Source: a virus. From it: a stretch of 36,927 bases of DNA. The stretch is from IMG/VR virus record IMGVR_UViG_3300037160_000014, positions 1 through 36,927 of that record; one strand, 5' to 3'. The notes beneath the pieces were generated by a model. That model searched no databases and was not told the origin of the DNA. It saw only the letters and a list, made by a program, of their open reading frames with translations. Positions 13,462 through 22,666 of this stretch are shown here, piece after piece (the stretch's first letter is position 1; the number at the start of each line of letters is the position of its first letter). The position numbers and the translations under genes are program-made.

Positions 13462-15176
13462 AGATTGGCAGCTTAGAATTAACTACTGAGAAGCAGCGCA
13501 AGGACTCCGAAGTAATGAGAGACTTAGGCGCTAAGGTTGTGTCGCTTGCCGATAAGATCGAGCACTACGAAAAGAATCAGAAATTAGATCGCTCAACCGT
13601 GCCGGGTCACGTTGCTGAGTCCGGGGATTTCCCGCCTGACTTTTTTAACGATCCCAATTTTATTCCCGCTAATTCAGGAACAGGCTATAGCTTGTACCCA
13701 CTGAATTATTTCAGGGCTTGCGCTCAGGCTGAAAGATTATCACAGGCTAATCCATTTTATCACAGAGTAATAGAAATACACCGCGATCATATTTGCGGTC
13801 AGGGCTACGAGATAGAGGCAAAAGCTACCGATGCAAGTTTAGCCGATGTTATTCCCTGCATCCAAACTCTCTGCAATGAGAATTGGAGTGGCGACATAAA
13901 CCAAGCTGACCTAAGATACCAGCAATGGGTCTATGAGTGCAACATGACTGGCATGTTATGTTTGACCGCCAACGTGAATCACGTAACAGGCTTTCTCGAA
14001 TACGGAGATTTACCCGCTCGATGGATAACTGACTTATCTGTCAATCCGTATAACTCCAGCGATGTAACAAGCGTAAAGACGCAACCGGGGGACTGGATTC
14101 CCGGAAAGAAAGTTGGGCCAATATCTAAGATAGATATTAATGGCGTGGAGCGTAAGGCATGGGGTGATCCTACGCAGTACCAGGTTATTCGCATGAATCG
14201 CTACGAGTGGGAGCTTGACGAAAAAGCAAAGCCACGCATTGACCCTGAAACTAATTTGCCGATAGCCAACACAGACTATGGCAGCTTGACAGGCGATGTG
14301 TTCTTACTCAGAACGGGTAACTTGCGAGGACAGAAATTCGGTCAGGGTGACGGCTTTCACATACATGATTTGTGTACCGAGTTAGACCAAATTATATTTC
14401 TATTCAGGCGAGCTTATGAGATTCAGTTGAACGTAGTAATGGAGTTCAACTACAAGAACGTAGCTGACGATGATCTTGATGATAAAGCCAAGATGATCGT
14501 TCCGACTGCGCCGTTGCCATTAGCAACAAATGAGAATGTATCTTTCAAGATGCACTCGCCACAGCTTAATCCGCAAGACCTAAACCAATTAGTCGAGACT
14601 CTTGGCAGGTTCATAGCTGGTGTAATGGGCATACCCGAATTTATGATGGGTAATGGTGCTAACACAAACAGGTCGGCCGGCGATTTGCAGACCGGGCCGA
14701 TGTATCAAAAGTTTAATGTTCGCAGAAAACAATTCGAGTATTTCTTCAGCTTCATGCTGAGGTATTATATTCAGGAAGCGAACAAGCGCGGGATGCTATA
14801 CCATACTATCTCGAATGCCGATGGCACTACGACCAAAGGCGGAACAGCGAAGCTTACCAAAGAGCAGCTAAAGCAGATAGATATTAATTGGAAGTTTCTG
14901 CCCTACGAGAAGAACAACGTAAAAGATCAGGCGATGGCGCTGAAAGATTTAGCCGATGCCCTGACTGCGCTTTTACAATTACACTTTTCGGACGACGCCG
15001 GACAGCAGCGAGCGATACTCGACGGAGCGACAGTTCAGGATATAGTATTCGGTGCGCTATCAAGCTTAGGATATACGGTCAACCGTGAAGCTGTTGCCGC
15101 CAAAGCTGGAACAGTCGATGCTATGACTAACGTAGGGCAAGCCAATAAACCGATTAGCGCACAAGACCTTGCGTGA
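13458..15176 (+). CDS. portal protein
   Basis: A 572-aa protein located between terminase and the MuF-like gene, as portals are. The middle (YRACAQAERLSQANPFYHRV-like region near 95-110, LRTGNLRGQKFGQGDGFHIH, then ETLGRFIAGVMGIPEFMMGN with NTNRSAGDLQTGPMYQKF) has the crown/stem/clip pattern of siphovirus portals, notably the long helix after the 'G.P..M.G' loop. It forms the dodecameric DNA gate in the capsid vertex. ATG overlaps the resolvase stop; the stop overlaps the next start (GTGA). Confidence 0.85.
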   Translation: MKIGSLELTTEKQRKDSEVMRDLGAKVVSLADKIEHYEKNQKLDRSTVPGHVAESGDFPPDFFNDPNFIPANSGTGYSLYPLNYFRACAQAERLSQANPFYHRVIEIHRDHICGQGYEIEAKATDASLADVIPCIQTLCNENWSGDINQADLRYQQWVYECNMTGMLCLTANVNHVTGFLEYGDLPARWITDLSVNPYNSSDVTSVKTQPGDWIPGKKVGPISKIDINGVERKAWGDPTQYQVIRMNRYEWELDEKAKPRIDPETNLPIANTDYGSLTGDVFLLRTGNLRGQKFGQGDGFHIHDLCTELDQIIFLFRRAYEIQLNVVMEFNYKNVADDDLDDKAKMIVPTAPLPLATNENVSFKMHSPQLNPQDLNQLVETLGRFIAGVMGIPEFMMGNGANTNRSAGDLQTGPMYQKFNVRRKQFEYFFSFMLRYYIQEANKRGMLYHTISNADGTTTKGGTAKLTKEQLKQIDINWKFLPYEKNNVKDQAMALKDLADALTALLQLHFSDDAGQQRAILDGATVQDIVFGALSSLGYTVNREAVAAKAGTVDAMTNVGQANKPISAQDLA

Positions 15177-16075
15177 ACTTAGAATCTATACAGCTTGAAG
15201 GTGAGAACAAGGCGGCTCGATTAGTCGAGCAGATTCGCCAGCGCGTAATACTCAAAGTAAGCTCGGCAAGCGATTTCTCTGGGCCGCTGGGAATAGGCAT
15301 ACGCTCTCAGGTTGACGGCATACTAAAAACAGGACTTGATCATCAGGCGGCAAGCTATTCGGCCCTCATACGCGATGCGTGGCAGTCAGGAATAGATCGG
15401 GCTGGCCCTACGCCGCCCGGAGGCTTCTCGACGATTGTGGCTGAACTAAGCGGCTTTGAGGAAACGATTACGCGAGGGTTCGCACGGCTCGAAGCTGGTA
15501 TGGAAGAAGATGTGTCGAGAGTTCTCATTCGAGCGAGCCTAAATAAAGATTATACCAAAGGCGTAGTAATCGACAAGATAGGTAACGCCGAGGCCAAAGG
15601 CTTATTCAAAGACTATCAGGCGCGAGCGATGGGCATAGTGAATTATGCTATGCAAAAAGCTGAGGGCACTGCGTACAACATGAAGATGCACGAGAATGCG
15701 AGACTCACCGCTCAGTTCGAAGCTCGTAGTGTAGCCAAAGGCTTAGTGGCTAAGAAGCTGAAAACTTTGGTTATGCTTGTATGGCATCACGCCGGAGGCC
15801 GGGATCATCCAGACGGAAACCCACCGAGAGAAAATCATGTTGAAATGGACGGGCATGGAGTTCCGAATAACACTAAGTTCAAATTAATTGGCAGAGACGG
15901 TGACGAGTATATGTGTGACGGGCCGCATGACATGGTGCTCCCGCCAGCCGAGGAAAGAAACTGCCACTGCTATTTAGTACCGGTCACACTTCACGTTACC
16001 CAAGCAGACAATGATATTATCACAGCCGAATCATTAGCAACAGGAGGGTACGTTGATTCAAGATGGAGTGAGTAG
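15173..16075 (+). CDS. minor head protein, phage Mu F-like C-terminal domain
   Basis: A 300-aa protein starting at GTG 15173, coupled to the portal. The N-terminal two-thirds is helical. The C-terminus has the MuF signature: VWHHAGGRDHPDGNPPRENH, then VEMDGHGVPNNTKF, a D-G-x-x-D segment and EERNCHCYLVPV (near residue 270). MuF proteins sit inside or at the portal vertex and are ejected or help head assembly. Full-length domain, no toxin fusion seen. Confidence 0.85.
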   Translation: MNLESIQLEGENKAARLVEQIRQRVILKVSSASDFSGPLGIGIRSQVDGILKTGLDHQAASYSALIRDAWQSGIDRAGPTPPGGFSTIVAELSGFEETITRGFARLEAGMEEDVSRVLIRASLNKDYTKGVVIDKIGNAEAKGLFKDYQARAMGIVNYAMQKAEGTAYNMKMHENARLTAQFEARSVAKGLVAKKLKTLVMLVWHHAGGRDHPDGNPPRENHVEMDGHGVPNNTKFKLIGRDGDEYMCDGPHDMVLPPAEERNCHCYLVPVTLHVTQADNDIITAESLATGGYVDSRWSE

Positions 16076-16232
16076 AGACATCGAGACATTCCAAAAGGGT
16101 CTACGCGAAGTCGCATTAACTGCGGCGGCATTACAAGTTCCGCGTGGCCCTGGCCCGAAACAAAAGCGCAGCGCACTCAGTAAGCGCAAAGCGAAAATAT
16201 CGAAGCAGAGCAAGCGGAGGAATCGTGGCTGA
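16053..16232 (+). CDS. small basic protein, 59 aa
   Basis: TTG 16053 has an excellent Shine-Dalgarno sequence, AGGAGG at 16042-16047, five nt upstream. The frame runs to TGA 16230-16232. The C-terminal half is strongly basic (GPGPKQKRSALSKRKAKISK, ending KRRNRG), suggesting nucleic-acid binding inside the head or during packaging. It overlaps the MuF-like gene's end and the next gene's start. No family recognised. Confidence 0.6.
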   Translation: MIQDGVSRDIETFQKGLREVALTAAALQVPRGPGPKQKRSALSKRKAKISKQSKRRNRG

Positions 16233-16515
16233 ACCCAAACCCAAATCGTCGATCCAATTACATGAGCGAGATACCCGGCAAATAAGAACAGCCGGATTTA
16301 TCTGTACGCATGATAACGGCACTCCGACTTTTAGTGCTGAAGGAAAGATGGTTGAGATATTACAATGCTTTAGTTTCGCGGCATTCAGATTAGCGGAACA
16401 ATTATCAGGAGCTTTCGGCAGACCTATATCGGCATACGAAGCGATTGATATATCGCTCAAAGCAACGGCTGAACATTTTATTGGCCCGGAGCCGGAGAAT
16501 CAATTAATAAGTTGA
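16225..16515 (+). CDS. small hypothetical protein in head module
   Basis: GTG 16225 was chosen because GGAGG (16217-16221) lies just upstream; the open frame extends to 16144 but there it overlaps the basic gene. The 96-aa product has a short disordered start (AEPKPKSS), a beta pattern (TRQIRTAGFICTHDNGTPTF) and a helical C-terminus. Function unknown; the context is the portal-capsid interval. Confidence 0.6.
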   Translation: MAEPKPKSSIQLHERDTRQIRTAGFICTHDNGTPTFSAEGKMVEILQCFSFAAFRLAEQLSGAFGRPISAYEAIDISLKATAEHFIGPEPENQLIS

Positions 16516-16516
16516 T

Positions 16517-16864
16517 ATGGAAAAAGAAATAATCCCGATGCAGGTTGACGAGGAGCGTCAGATAAACGACGAGCCTGTTAGCGGTACACCCAAAGCGGTA
16601 CAGGAAATGTTTTGCCGCAAATGGTGCAAGCTTGTCTTAGCTCCATTCGAAGCCAGAGATAAGATAAATAAATTAGTCAAATGGTTCGAAGATCAGCCGG
16701 AAGCATACTGGTTTATTCCAGGTGAGAATTTCCCGCCACCGATAGGGCAATGCGATGGCGTGATATTATCTGCCACGATAGGTATTCAGATCGGCTTCGA
16801 AGATTTTACGAAGAAGCCAAAGTTCACACGCAAAAGAATAGAGATTGATCTTGCGAAGCTATGA
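16517..16864 (+). CDS. hypothetical protein in head module
   Basis: A 115-aa protein with ATG two nt after the previous stop. Sequence features: an acidic N-terminus, CRKWCKLVLAPFEARDKINK, and WFIPGENFPPPIGQCDGVIL. Nothing diagnostic of a known family. Its stop overlaps the next start, ATG 16861, consistent with one operon. Confidence 0.55.
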   Translation: MEKEIIPMQVDEERQINDEPVSGTPKAVQEMFCRKWCKLVLAPFEARDKINKLVKWFEDQPEAYWFIPGENFPPPIGQCDGVILSATIGIQIGFEDFTKKPKFTRKRIEIDLAKL

Positions 16865-17064
16865 TGCTAATTCAGAATGAGTTTGAGCTTGGAGCAACAG
16901 TGTATCTCGTTACCGATAAGGAGCAAGCTCCGCGAATGGTTACGATGATTCAGGTGTCTCCGGGTCAGGGTATCGCTTATCGCTTAGCTTGCGGCTCTCA
17001 GGAGAGCTGCCATTTTCCATGTGAGATTTCACAGGAGCCGAATTTAGTGTTGAGCAATTCGTAA
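16861..17064 (+). CDS. small hypothetical protein
   Basis: A 67-aa protein (MMLIQNEFELGATVYLVTDK, then EQAPRMVTMIQVSPGQGIAY). The pattern 'F.lG..VYL.TD.eQ..r.Vt.i...p' is that of a small SH3-like protein seen in many phages and mobile elements of mixed hosts; the function is not known. It overlaps both neighbours (ATGATG at the start, TAATG at the end). Confidence 0.6.
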   Translation: MMLIQNEFELGATVYLVTDKEQAPRMVTMIQVSPGQGIAYRLACGSQESCHFPCEISQEPNLVLSNS

Positions 17065-17318
17065 TGCCTTTTACCCAGCTACAATGCGATAAGCACAGAA
17101 GCACGACTGAGGCCGGAGCGCGTCGGCACATGCACCGCTTGTTACGCAACGGCGCAGCTAAAGACGATACGGTTCACACTTATCTCTGTGATAGTTGTGG
17201 CTACTGGCACTGTGGTCACGGTGGAAATAATAGCAATACTGCGCCGTCGAGATTCGAGCGACGGGCGCAGCGAAGGCAGAAAATAAAAATCTCCCGGAAT
17301 TTATTGGATTCCGATTGA
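17064..17318 (+). CDS. small zinc-ribbon protein
   Basis: An 84-aa protein coupled by TAATG. It has C8-x2-H11 near the start and a second pair in YLCDSCGYWHCGHGG (C42, C45, H49, H52), a typical zinc-knuckle arrangement of small phage proteins ('Y.C..CG.WH.GH'). The C-terminus is basic. Likely RNA or DNA binding; role unknown. Confidence 0.6.
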   Translation: MPFTQLQCDKHRSTTEAGARRHMHRLLRNGAAKDDTVHTYLCDSCGYWHCGHGGNNSNTAPSRFERRAQRRQKIKISRNLLDSD

Positions 17319-17368
17319 GTTTCGAATGCAACCCTACTAATCGTCGAAGCTATAACAGGCTTTGACAA

Positions 17369-20167
17369 GTGAAAAATCCAGACGAATCCGACATAGATTA
17401 TAAAGCACTTGGCGAGAAATTAGACCAAGCGATTCAGAGCGCCTATCCCCCTCAGCAGGTTAACGGTCAACCGACCGGATATTGCTGCATCGTCTCACTC
17501 TACTCCACTTACCTTGTTTATGATTGCGGTGGCGAATCATGGTGTGTTCAATTCACTCTCGATCCTTCCGGTGAACCCATACTTGGCGCACGTACTAAAG
17601 TCGAAGTAGCATACGTTCCAGTAGCCGAAGGCAAAGAAATCCAGGCTGAAATATCAGAATCTTATTCGATGGACTTTAGCGCAAAGCAAGCCAGCGAAAA
17701 AGGTTGGGTATGGGATGTTCAGATGTTGCGCTCCGGCCCAACGGCAGGCACATCCGATCTTGGTAGCTTCTATCCTGAATTACGCGGCAAGCGAGGCCAC
17801 AAGAATTATTTACCCGAATGCCTCGAACATGCCGTCTCAGAAGGCTTATTTAATCTTGCTCCTATGATGCTCCGCACGGAGGATCAGCACAAAGCATACC
17901 AGAATAATAACGGTAAGATGGGTGACGGCAACTCGATTGATCTTGTCGTTGGTAACTATGATGAGGCTCGAATAGCTGAGTCATGGGACGATCCGAGTAA
18001 GACGGCGGTTCGCGCTAAGCTAAGATTAAAGCGGGATGCAGCCGGAACAGCTATGAAGGAATTTTTAGAAGGTCGCGTAGCAGAAGGAGCCACGATACCT
18101 TATGAGTTATCTATTACAGGTGACGCTCTTATTAAGCTTAGAAACCCTGAGTCGGCAAATCCAATCCTTGATATATTACGCTTGAAATCCGTGAAGAGTG
18201 CCGATGGCGTTATTCGCGGTAATGCTGGCGGTTATGTTTTTCATGCACTTTCAGAATCATTAGAAAAAACTATGTTAACACCAAAGCAAAAAATGCAGTT
18301 GGCGATCAAGGCCGGAAAGCTTGCCGCCAAGTTTCCAAAGAAATTCGCTCGTCTCGCAGAGGCCGATGATGACGAAGGCGGAGCCGCGCCAGAAGATATT
18401 GAAACATTGGTAGCGGAGGCATTTCTTGCCGATCCTGCTAATGCTCCTCTCAAAAAGATGTTTCCTGATGTAGCTACGTTGCTCAAGCAGGAAACAGCTT
18501 TAGCGTCTATCGAAGAGTGGATCAAGACGAAGCTTGCTGGCCCAGCCGAGCCGGATGCTGACGATACGGCTGACAAAGCCCCCGAAGATCAGGATGCAGG
18601 CTCAGTCGCAGAGTCGCGCCGACGACAGGCGGGAAAGCCGTCGCCTCTCGACGTGCGAATCAGTGAGCTTGAAACGAAGATGAAGGCGGACAACGAGGCC
18701 AACATCAAACGTATGTCCGAGAGCTATCTTAGTAACTCGCTTCGTGAGGCCAAGCATTTGCCGGAGAAGGGCAAGGCGCTGGTTACTAATATGGTTAAGA
18801 ATCAGGGCATTACCGATTCGACCAAGATCGACGCAATGATCCGCGAAGTCGCTGAGTCTATGGCTCCCGAAGGCGCTGTGTATCTGTCACGCGGTACGAA
18901 TACGCCAGCCGAAGAGGACAAGTGGAAAGCTAACGTGCTTAATCTTTTGCTTCGCGGTTCACGCGAGAAAGACCCACGCTTTGCCAATTCAAAAGGCATT
19001 GCGGCTCGCGTAGCGGAGTCAATCGGCTTTGACCCAACTCATCGTCAATACAACGGCATTAATTCCTTGAGGGATATGCTGCAAATTTTCGATGGCATTG
19101 GCAATCCGAATCCGATGGGCGGCTTTGGTATCGACCCAAAGAACGGTCGAGTATCGGAATCTTATGATGCTGGCATTACAAGTCAGATCGCTTATGATGC
19201 GATGTACTTAGTATTGCAGGCAGAATGGGATGAGCCAGACCTGTACGATGCGTGGCGCAAGATCACTAACATCACACCTGCGAACAATTTCCTTAATGTC
19301 AATACGGAGAACTTCGGCTATTTCGATTCCGGGAATATCACCGAGCGCACGGATCAGACTGCCGATTACGCGGAAATGCCGCTTACTGGTGCGGAGAACG
19401 CGCCGTATGCTATCAAAGATTACGGGTTCTTATTCACGCTTTTCTGGAGAGATTTCGTCAATGACAATGTTGGCAAATTCCAGAAGATGCCGCGTGAGAT
19501 GGCTCAGGTGTTCAAGCGCCAGCTTTACTACAAAGTAATGGATGCCGTTTGGGGGGCTAACTTCACTACGTGGAGTGGCTTCGAAGATAGCGGAACGGCG
19601 ATGGCTCCATCGACTAAGAAAGTTTGCGATCATAGCGGATGGGGTAACGCTCCAACTACGATGGCAACTCTTAGCGCAGCATCGCTCATCGAGGGCTTCA
19701 CCGGACTTATGACTGTTAAGCAGTTGGGTTCGGATGCAGTAACCGGTACGATAGCTCGCTATCTGCTTACACCGATGAAATCATGGACGACTGCTTACAA
19801 CCTGACCTCTCCGATGGAGACAAGTCAGTTCGGATTAGGCGTAACGAGCACAGGCTTGGCGCAACAGGCGGCTCGTGGAATTACCGCCCTGAAAGAGAAC
19901 GGAGTATTGCCGCTTGAGCATATCTTCGTTCCCGAATGGGACGGTAAGGGGTCGACATACGATAGGTTCTTTTTGATGGCAGAGCCGAAGCAACAGGAGT
20001 GCTTAAACGTATTCCTGTATTCTAACATCCAGGAGCCTTTATTGCAGCAGGAAGCGACAGCGACCGGCAAGCAATTCACGGCGAATGCGATTCGGTTCAA
20101 AGTCATGTTCCCGAATAATGCAGGGTTTATCAATCCTCGCGGAATTTGGGGTAACTCAGCAAGCTAA
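17369..20167 (+). CDS. fused prohead protease - scaffold - HK97-type major capsid protein
   Basis: A single 932-aa ORF from GTG 17369. Residues ~110-290 look like a prohead protease domain (MLRSGPTAGTSDLGSFYPEL; FNLAPMMLRTEDQHK; a beta part with IPYELSITGDA as the probable Ser motif). Residues ~300-440 are charged, Ala/Glu-rich and helical, as in scaffolds, with a RISELETKMKADNEANIKRM coiled coil. From ~560 to the end is an HK97-fold capsid protein (INSLRDMLQIFDGIG; NVNTENFGYFDSGNITERTD; LLTPMKSWTTAYNLTSP; a final NAIRFKVMFPNNAGFINPRG). Usually these are two or three genes. Self-cleavage during prohead maturation is expected. No frame break is visible. Confidence 0.8.
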   Translation: MKNPDESDIDYKALGEKLDQAIQSAYPPQQVNGQPTGYCCIVSLYSTYLVYDCGGESWCVQFTLDPSGEPILGARTKVEVAYVPVAEGKEIQAEISESYSMDFSAKQASEKGWVWDVQMLRSGPTAGTSDLGSFYPELRGKRGHKNYLPECLEHAVSEGLFNLAPMMLRTEDQHKAYQNNNGKMGDGNSIDLVVGNYDEARIAESWDDPSKTAVRAKLRLKRDAAGTAMKEFLEGRVAEGATIPYELSITGDALIKLRNPESANPILDILRLKSVKSADGVIRGNAGGYVFHALSESLEKTMLTPKQKMQLAIKAGKLAAKFPKKFARLAEADDDEGGAAPEDIETLVAEAFLADPANAPLKKMFPDVATLLKQETALASIEEWIKTKLAGPAEPDADDTADKAPEDQDAGSVAESRRRQAGKPSPLDVRISELETKMKADNEANIKRMSESYLSNSLREAKHLPEKGKALVTNMVKNQGITDSTKIDAMIREVAESMAPEGAVYLSRGTNTPAEEDKWKANVLNLLLRGSREKDPRFANSKGIAARVAESIGFDPTHRQYNGINSLRDMLQIFDGIGNPNPMGGFGIDPKNGRVSESYDAGITSQIAYDAMYLVLQAEWDEPDLYDAWRKITNITPANNFLNVNTENFGYFDSGNITERTDQTADYAEMPLTGAENAPYAIKDYGFLFTLFWRDFVNDNVGKFQKMPREMAQVFKRQLYYKVMDAVWGANFTTWSGFEDSGTAMAPSTKKVCDHSGWGNAPTTMATLSAASLIEGFTGLMTVKQLGSDAVTGTIARYLLTPMKSWTTAYNLTSPMETSQFGLGVTSTGLAQQAARGITALKENGVLPLEHIFVPEWDGKGSTYDRFFLMAEPKQQECLNVFLYSNIQEPLLQQEATATGKQFTANAIRFKVMFPNNAGFINPRGIWGNSAS

Positions 20168-20173
20168 AAAATC

Positions 20174-20206
20174 TGCCACCGGGAGACAATCCCGGTGGCA
20201 CTTATT
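20174..20206 (+). terminator. strong hairpin after the capsid gene
   Basis: TGCCACCGGGA (20174-20184) pairs perfectly with TCCCGGTGGCA (20190-20200) around a GACAA loop. The following CTTATT is short in U, so it may be a partial terminator or an mRNA-stabilising hairpin separating the abundant capsid message from the neck genes. Confidence 0.6.
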
Positions 20207-20950
20207 ATGAGTGCTACAAAGACATGGGACGATTACTTAAATAAGGCGCAGCTACTTGTTCGGGACAAGGCTCAGATCATGCTGGAAAGCGAAGATGCTG
20301 AAGCAGCTCTCGAACAAGCGGCTGATACGCTGACTTTTTATCGTCGCGATCAAAATGTCACGGAGTACACAGCGACCGACACCAGACTATATGCGTTGCC
20401 CGAATTATGGGATGATGAAATGAGTCCGGGGTCGTACCTGCTTGAATATCCAGTCGATGATAACGCTGTCGAGGTCACCTATCTTAAAGATGGAATGACT
20501 GAGATATATAACACGCCGACCGGATGGATGCTGAGGTTTCGAGGGCTTGATCTGATAGACGATGAGCTTCCGAGCGTAGGACAGAAATTCAGGTTGCATT
20601 ATGCGACACCGTATTTGCTGACGCCGGATAAAGTAACGATTCCAGATAGCTTATTCGGAGCGGTCAGTAAGTTATGCGCCAGAGAGCTTTGCTTGATAGC
20701 TGCGCCGAGATTCGCTCAGAATCAATCCGGTACGGCAGTCGGCGGAGTCGGAAGCTATGAGCAAAAAGACACAAGCTTTCTAAAATTAGCCGATCAGTTC
20801 ATGGCTGATTTCTTACGTAAAGTAGCACCCGATCCAAAAGAGCGGCCCGGACACGCAGTATTCGGTTCGTTTATAGGAACGCCGTTAGACAGATATGCAA
20901 CCCCTCTCTATCCGAGAGATCGTTCATTGAGACCCTATACGGACAGGTAA
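20207..20950 (+). CDS. head-tail adaptor-like neck protein
   Basis: ATG 20207 (247 aa) is preferred; the in-frame GTG at 20195 lies within the hairpin arm. The N-terminal half is helical (WDDYLNKAQLLVRDKAQIML), followed by a beta-rich centre and a helical end (DSLFGAVSKLCARELCLIAA). Its position directly after the capsid and before a gp10-like gene suggests the connector/adaptor role. No family signature that I can name. It joins the next gene as TAATG. Confidence 0.5.
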   Translation: MSATKTWDDYLNKAQLLVRDKAQIMLESEDAEAALEQAADTLTFYRRDQNVTEYTATDTRLYALPELWDDEMSPGSYLLEYPVDDNAVEVTYLKDGMTEIYNTPTGWMLRFRGLDLIDDELPSVGQKFRLHYATPYLLTPDKVTIPDSLFGAVSKLCARELCLIAAPRFAQNQSGTAVGGVGSYEQKDTSFLKLADQFMADFLRKVAPDPKERPGHAVFGSFIGTPLDRYATPLYPRDRSLRPYTDR

Positions 20951-21501
20951 TGGCTGATTATGGCGACGTAATAGACTTTAGCGGATTAGATGCCGCTTTG
21001 GATATTGCTAAACTTGGTGAGTTATTAAAGCCTTCGGTCGAAGCAGCGATGCAGGCGGCTAAAGGTCAGATAGTGAGATTACTCCCCGATGGAGCAAGCG
21101 GTAATTTAAGACGAGCGCCGCAGGCTATAGCTGTTCTTTGGCCCGATAGGATCGAAGGTCAGGTATTTATTCAGGAGGATAATCCGGCCTATGGCTATGC
21201 TTGGTTCGTAGAACACGGCAGAGCACCTGGCAAATATCCGCCTTGGGGTGAAGGCACAAGTTTATTCAAGTGGGCTTCTCGAAAGCTTACGAGCGGTAAG
21301 TACAAAGCGACGGGCAAAGTAGTCCGGCAGAGCAAAGCCCTGAAAGCTGAGACTCTGGGCTTCAGCTTTTTAGTAGCTCGCAAGATAGCGAAGTTCGGCA
21401 CTAAGGGTCAGTTCCCATTCATGAAGGGATGGGCGGCAGCCGAAATGCAGGTTATGACGATCCTTGAAAAAGGAGTAATAGAAGCAGTCGAGCAACTATG
21501 A
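20950..21501 (+). CDS. HK97 gp10-like head-tail joining protein
   Basis: A 183-aa protein. YAWFVEHGRAPGKYPPWGEG (near residue 77) and FLVARKIAKFGTKGQFPFMK with GWAAAEMQV match the HK97-gp10-like/minor tail family, where the 'Y...vE.Gr..g..pP' loop and the 'ArkIa..GTkg..Fm..a' end are characteristic. It acts at the head-tail interface. TAATG with the upstream gene, ATGA with the downstream gene. Confidence 0.7.
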   Translation: MADYGDVIDFSGLDAALDIAKLGELLKPSVEAAMQAAKGQIVRLLPDGASGNLRRAPQAIAVLWPDRIEGQVFIQEDNPAYGYAWFVEHGRAPGKYPPWGEGTSLFKWASRKLTSGKYKATGKVVRQSKALKAETLGFSFLVARKIAKFGTKGQFPFMKGWAAAEMQVMTILEKGVIEAVEQL

Positions 21502-22085
21502 CGTTTTACGATACAGTACGAGCGGCGATCCGAACAGCGATACTTGCTGTCGATCCTACGATTCGTGTGTATGACTACGAAACGGTTCCGGTTGATACGT
21601 CGGCTGATAAGTTCTCCAAGATGTTCGGCATTATCGACGCAAGCGGCAATCCAATAGTGGATTCGACCGGAAGTTATATTAACAATTTTGTAAGGTTCTT
21701 CAGGAGCGTTCCCGGTTTAATGGGTGAGGTACACTCGACAGGCCGAGGCGCAGACGGAAAGACCTTGAACGAAGTAAGACAGGTACAATCAGAATGGCAA
21801 ATAGAGTATTATCGCACGTTTCAAGACCCAGTGAATGATCCATCGGGCAAGCTTGCAACGCCGAGCGAATACTTGTTTCAGGACACAATAGATAATATCA
21901 AGCGGGAGCTATACCTGAATAGCGTGATAACATCACTTATGACTTTGGCTGGATTCAATGGAGCGGTTATGTCCGTGAATGCTTCACAGCAAAGACTCGG
22001 TGATTTTCCCGGCAGTAAAATTTTACATCACGGCGCGTTGCTAACCCTTACAATGAGCCATTTGCAGTCGCGGTTATACACTTAA
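21498..22085 (+). CDS. tail completion/terminator-like protein
   Basis: A 195-aa protein beginning MTFYDTVRAAIRTAILAVDP, then a beta-rich body (SEWQIEYYRTFQDPVNDPSG) and a helical tail. Placed between gp10-like and tail-tube genes, where siphoviruses keep the tail terminator (gpU-like) protein. Function is from gene order and shape only. Confidence 0.5.
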   Translation: MTFYDTVRAAIRTAILAVDPTIRVYDYETVPVDTSADKFSKMFGIIDASGNPIVDSTGSYINNFVRFFRSVPGLMGEVHSTGRGADGKTLNEVRQVQSEWQIEYYRTFQDPVNDPSGKLATPSEYLFQDTIDNIKRELYLNSVITSLMTLAGFNGAVMSVNASQQRLGDFPGSKILHHGALLTLTMSHLQSRLYT

Positions 22086-22098
22086 TTCAGACACACAA

Positions 22099-22596
22099 AT
22101 GAAAGCATCAGATTTCAAATCCAAATGGGGAAACAAGGAATGGTCGCCGATCCCGCGCTGTCAAGTTTTCCCCGGCGAAGCGGTAGGCAACATAACCATT
22201 GACGGCTATGCTCAGTGGCTCTTAGATTTAGGCGCGGGATATTTGCAGGTGGGACTTATTACCCCTGCAACCAAAGCTATCTCGAAAGCTATTAATCGAG
22301 AGCTATCTACGGGTAATCCGATGGTAGGTGTGAATTTATCGCACGAAGGCGAATTAGCTCAGACTAAGCCCGCCGATATTGCGGCTCTCGTAGGAGCTAT
22401 ATCTTTAGCTGGCTCCAAAATTATTGGCGCAGTTAATACGTCGGTACTCACGGCTCCGGCTGGACGCAAACTCTATATGACGTTTGATCTCGAAGATGTG
22501 TTCTCGAACAAATCGGATTCGAAGATCACATTCAAGATCGAATTCCCCGGACAACCAGTGAGTGCGCTTTCGAGCTTCATCGTAGCGACTTCGTAA
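22099..22596 (+). CDS. probable major tail (tube) protein
   Basis: A 165-aa beta-rich protein (CQVFPGEAVGNITIDGYAQW; KLYMTFDLEDVFSNKSDSKI; FKIEFPGQPVSALSSFIVAT). The order completion protein - this gene - hairpin - chaperone pair - tape measure is that of siphovirus tail tubes, and a strong hairpin directly follows, as after highly expressed structural genes. No sequence motif proves it. Confidence 0.6.
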   Translation: MKASDFKSKWGNKEWSPIPRCQVFPGEAVGNITIDGYAQWLLDLGAGYLQVGLITPATKAISKAINRELSTGNPMVGVNLSHEGELAQTKPADIAALVGAISLAGSKIIGAVNTSVLTAPAGRKLYMTFDLEDVFSNKSDSKITFKIEFPGQPVSALSSFIVATS

Positions 22597-22605
22597 CGTT
22601 TTCTT

Positions 22606-22655
22606 ACCCTGGGATTGGCGATTAGAACCCGCGATCCCAGGGTGATTCTTTAACC
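22606..22655 (+). terminator. hairpin after the tail-tube gene
   Basis: ACCCTGGGAT (22606-22615) pairs perfectly with ATCCCAGGGT (22634-22643) across an 18-nt loop, followed by GATTCTTTAA. Probably a partial terminator that lowers expression of the chaperone and tape-measure genes relative to the tube. Confidence 0.6.
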
Positions 22656-22666
22656 CTTAATAATCT

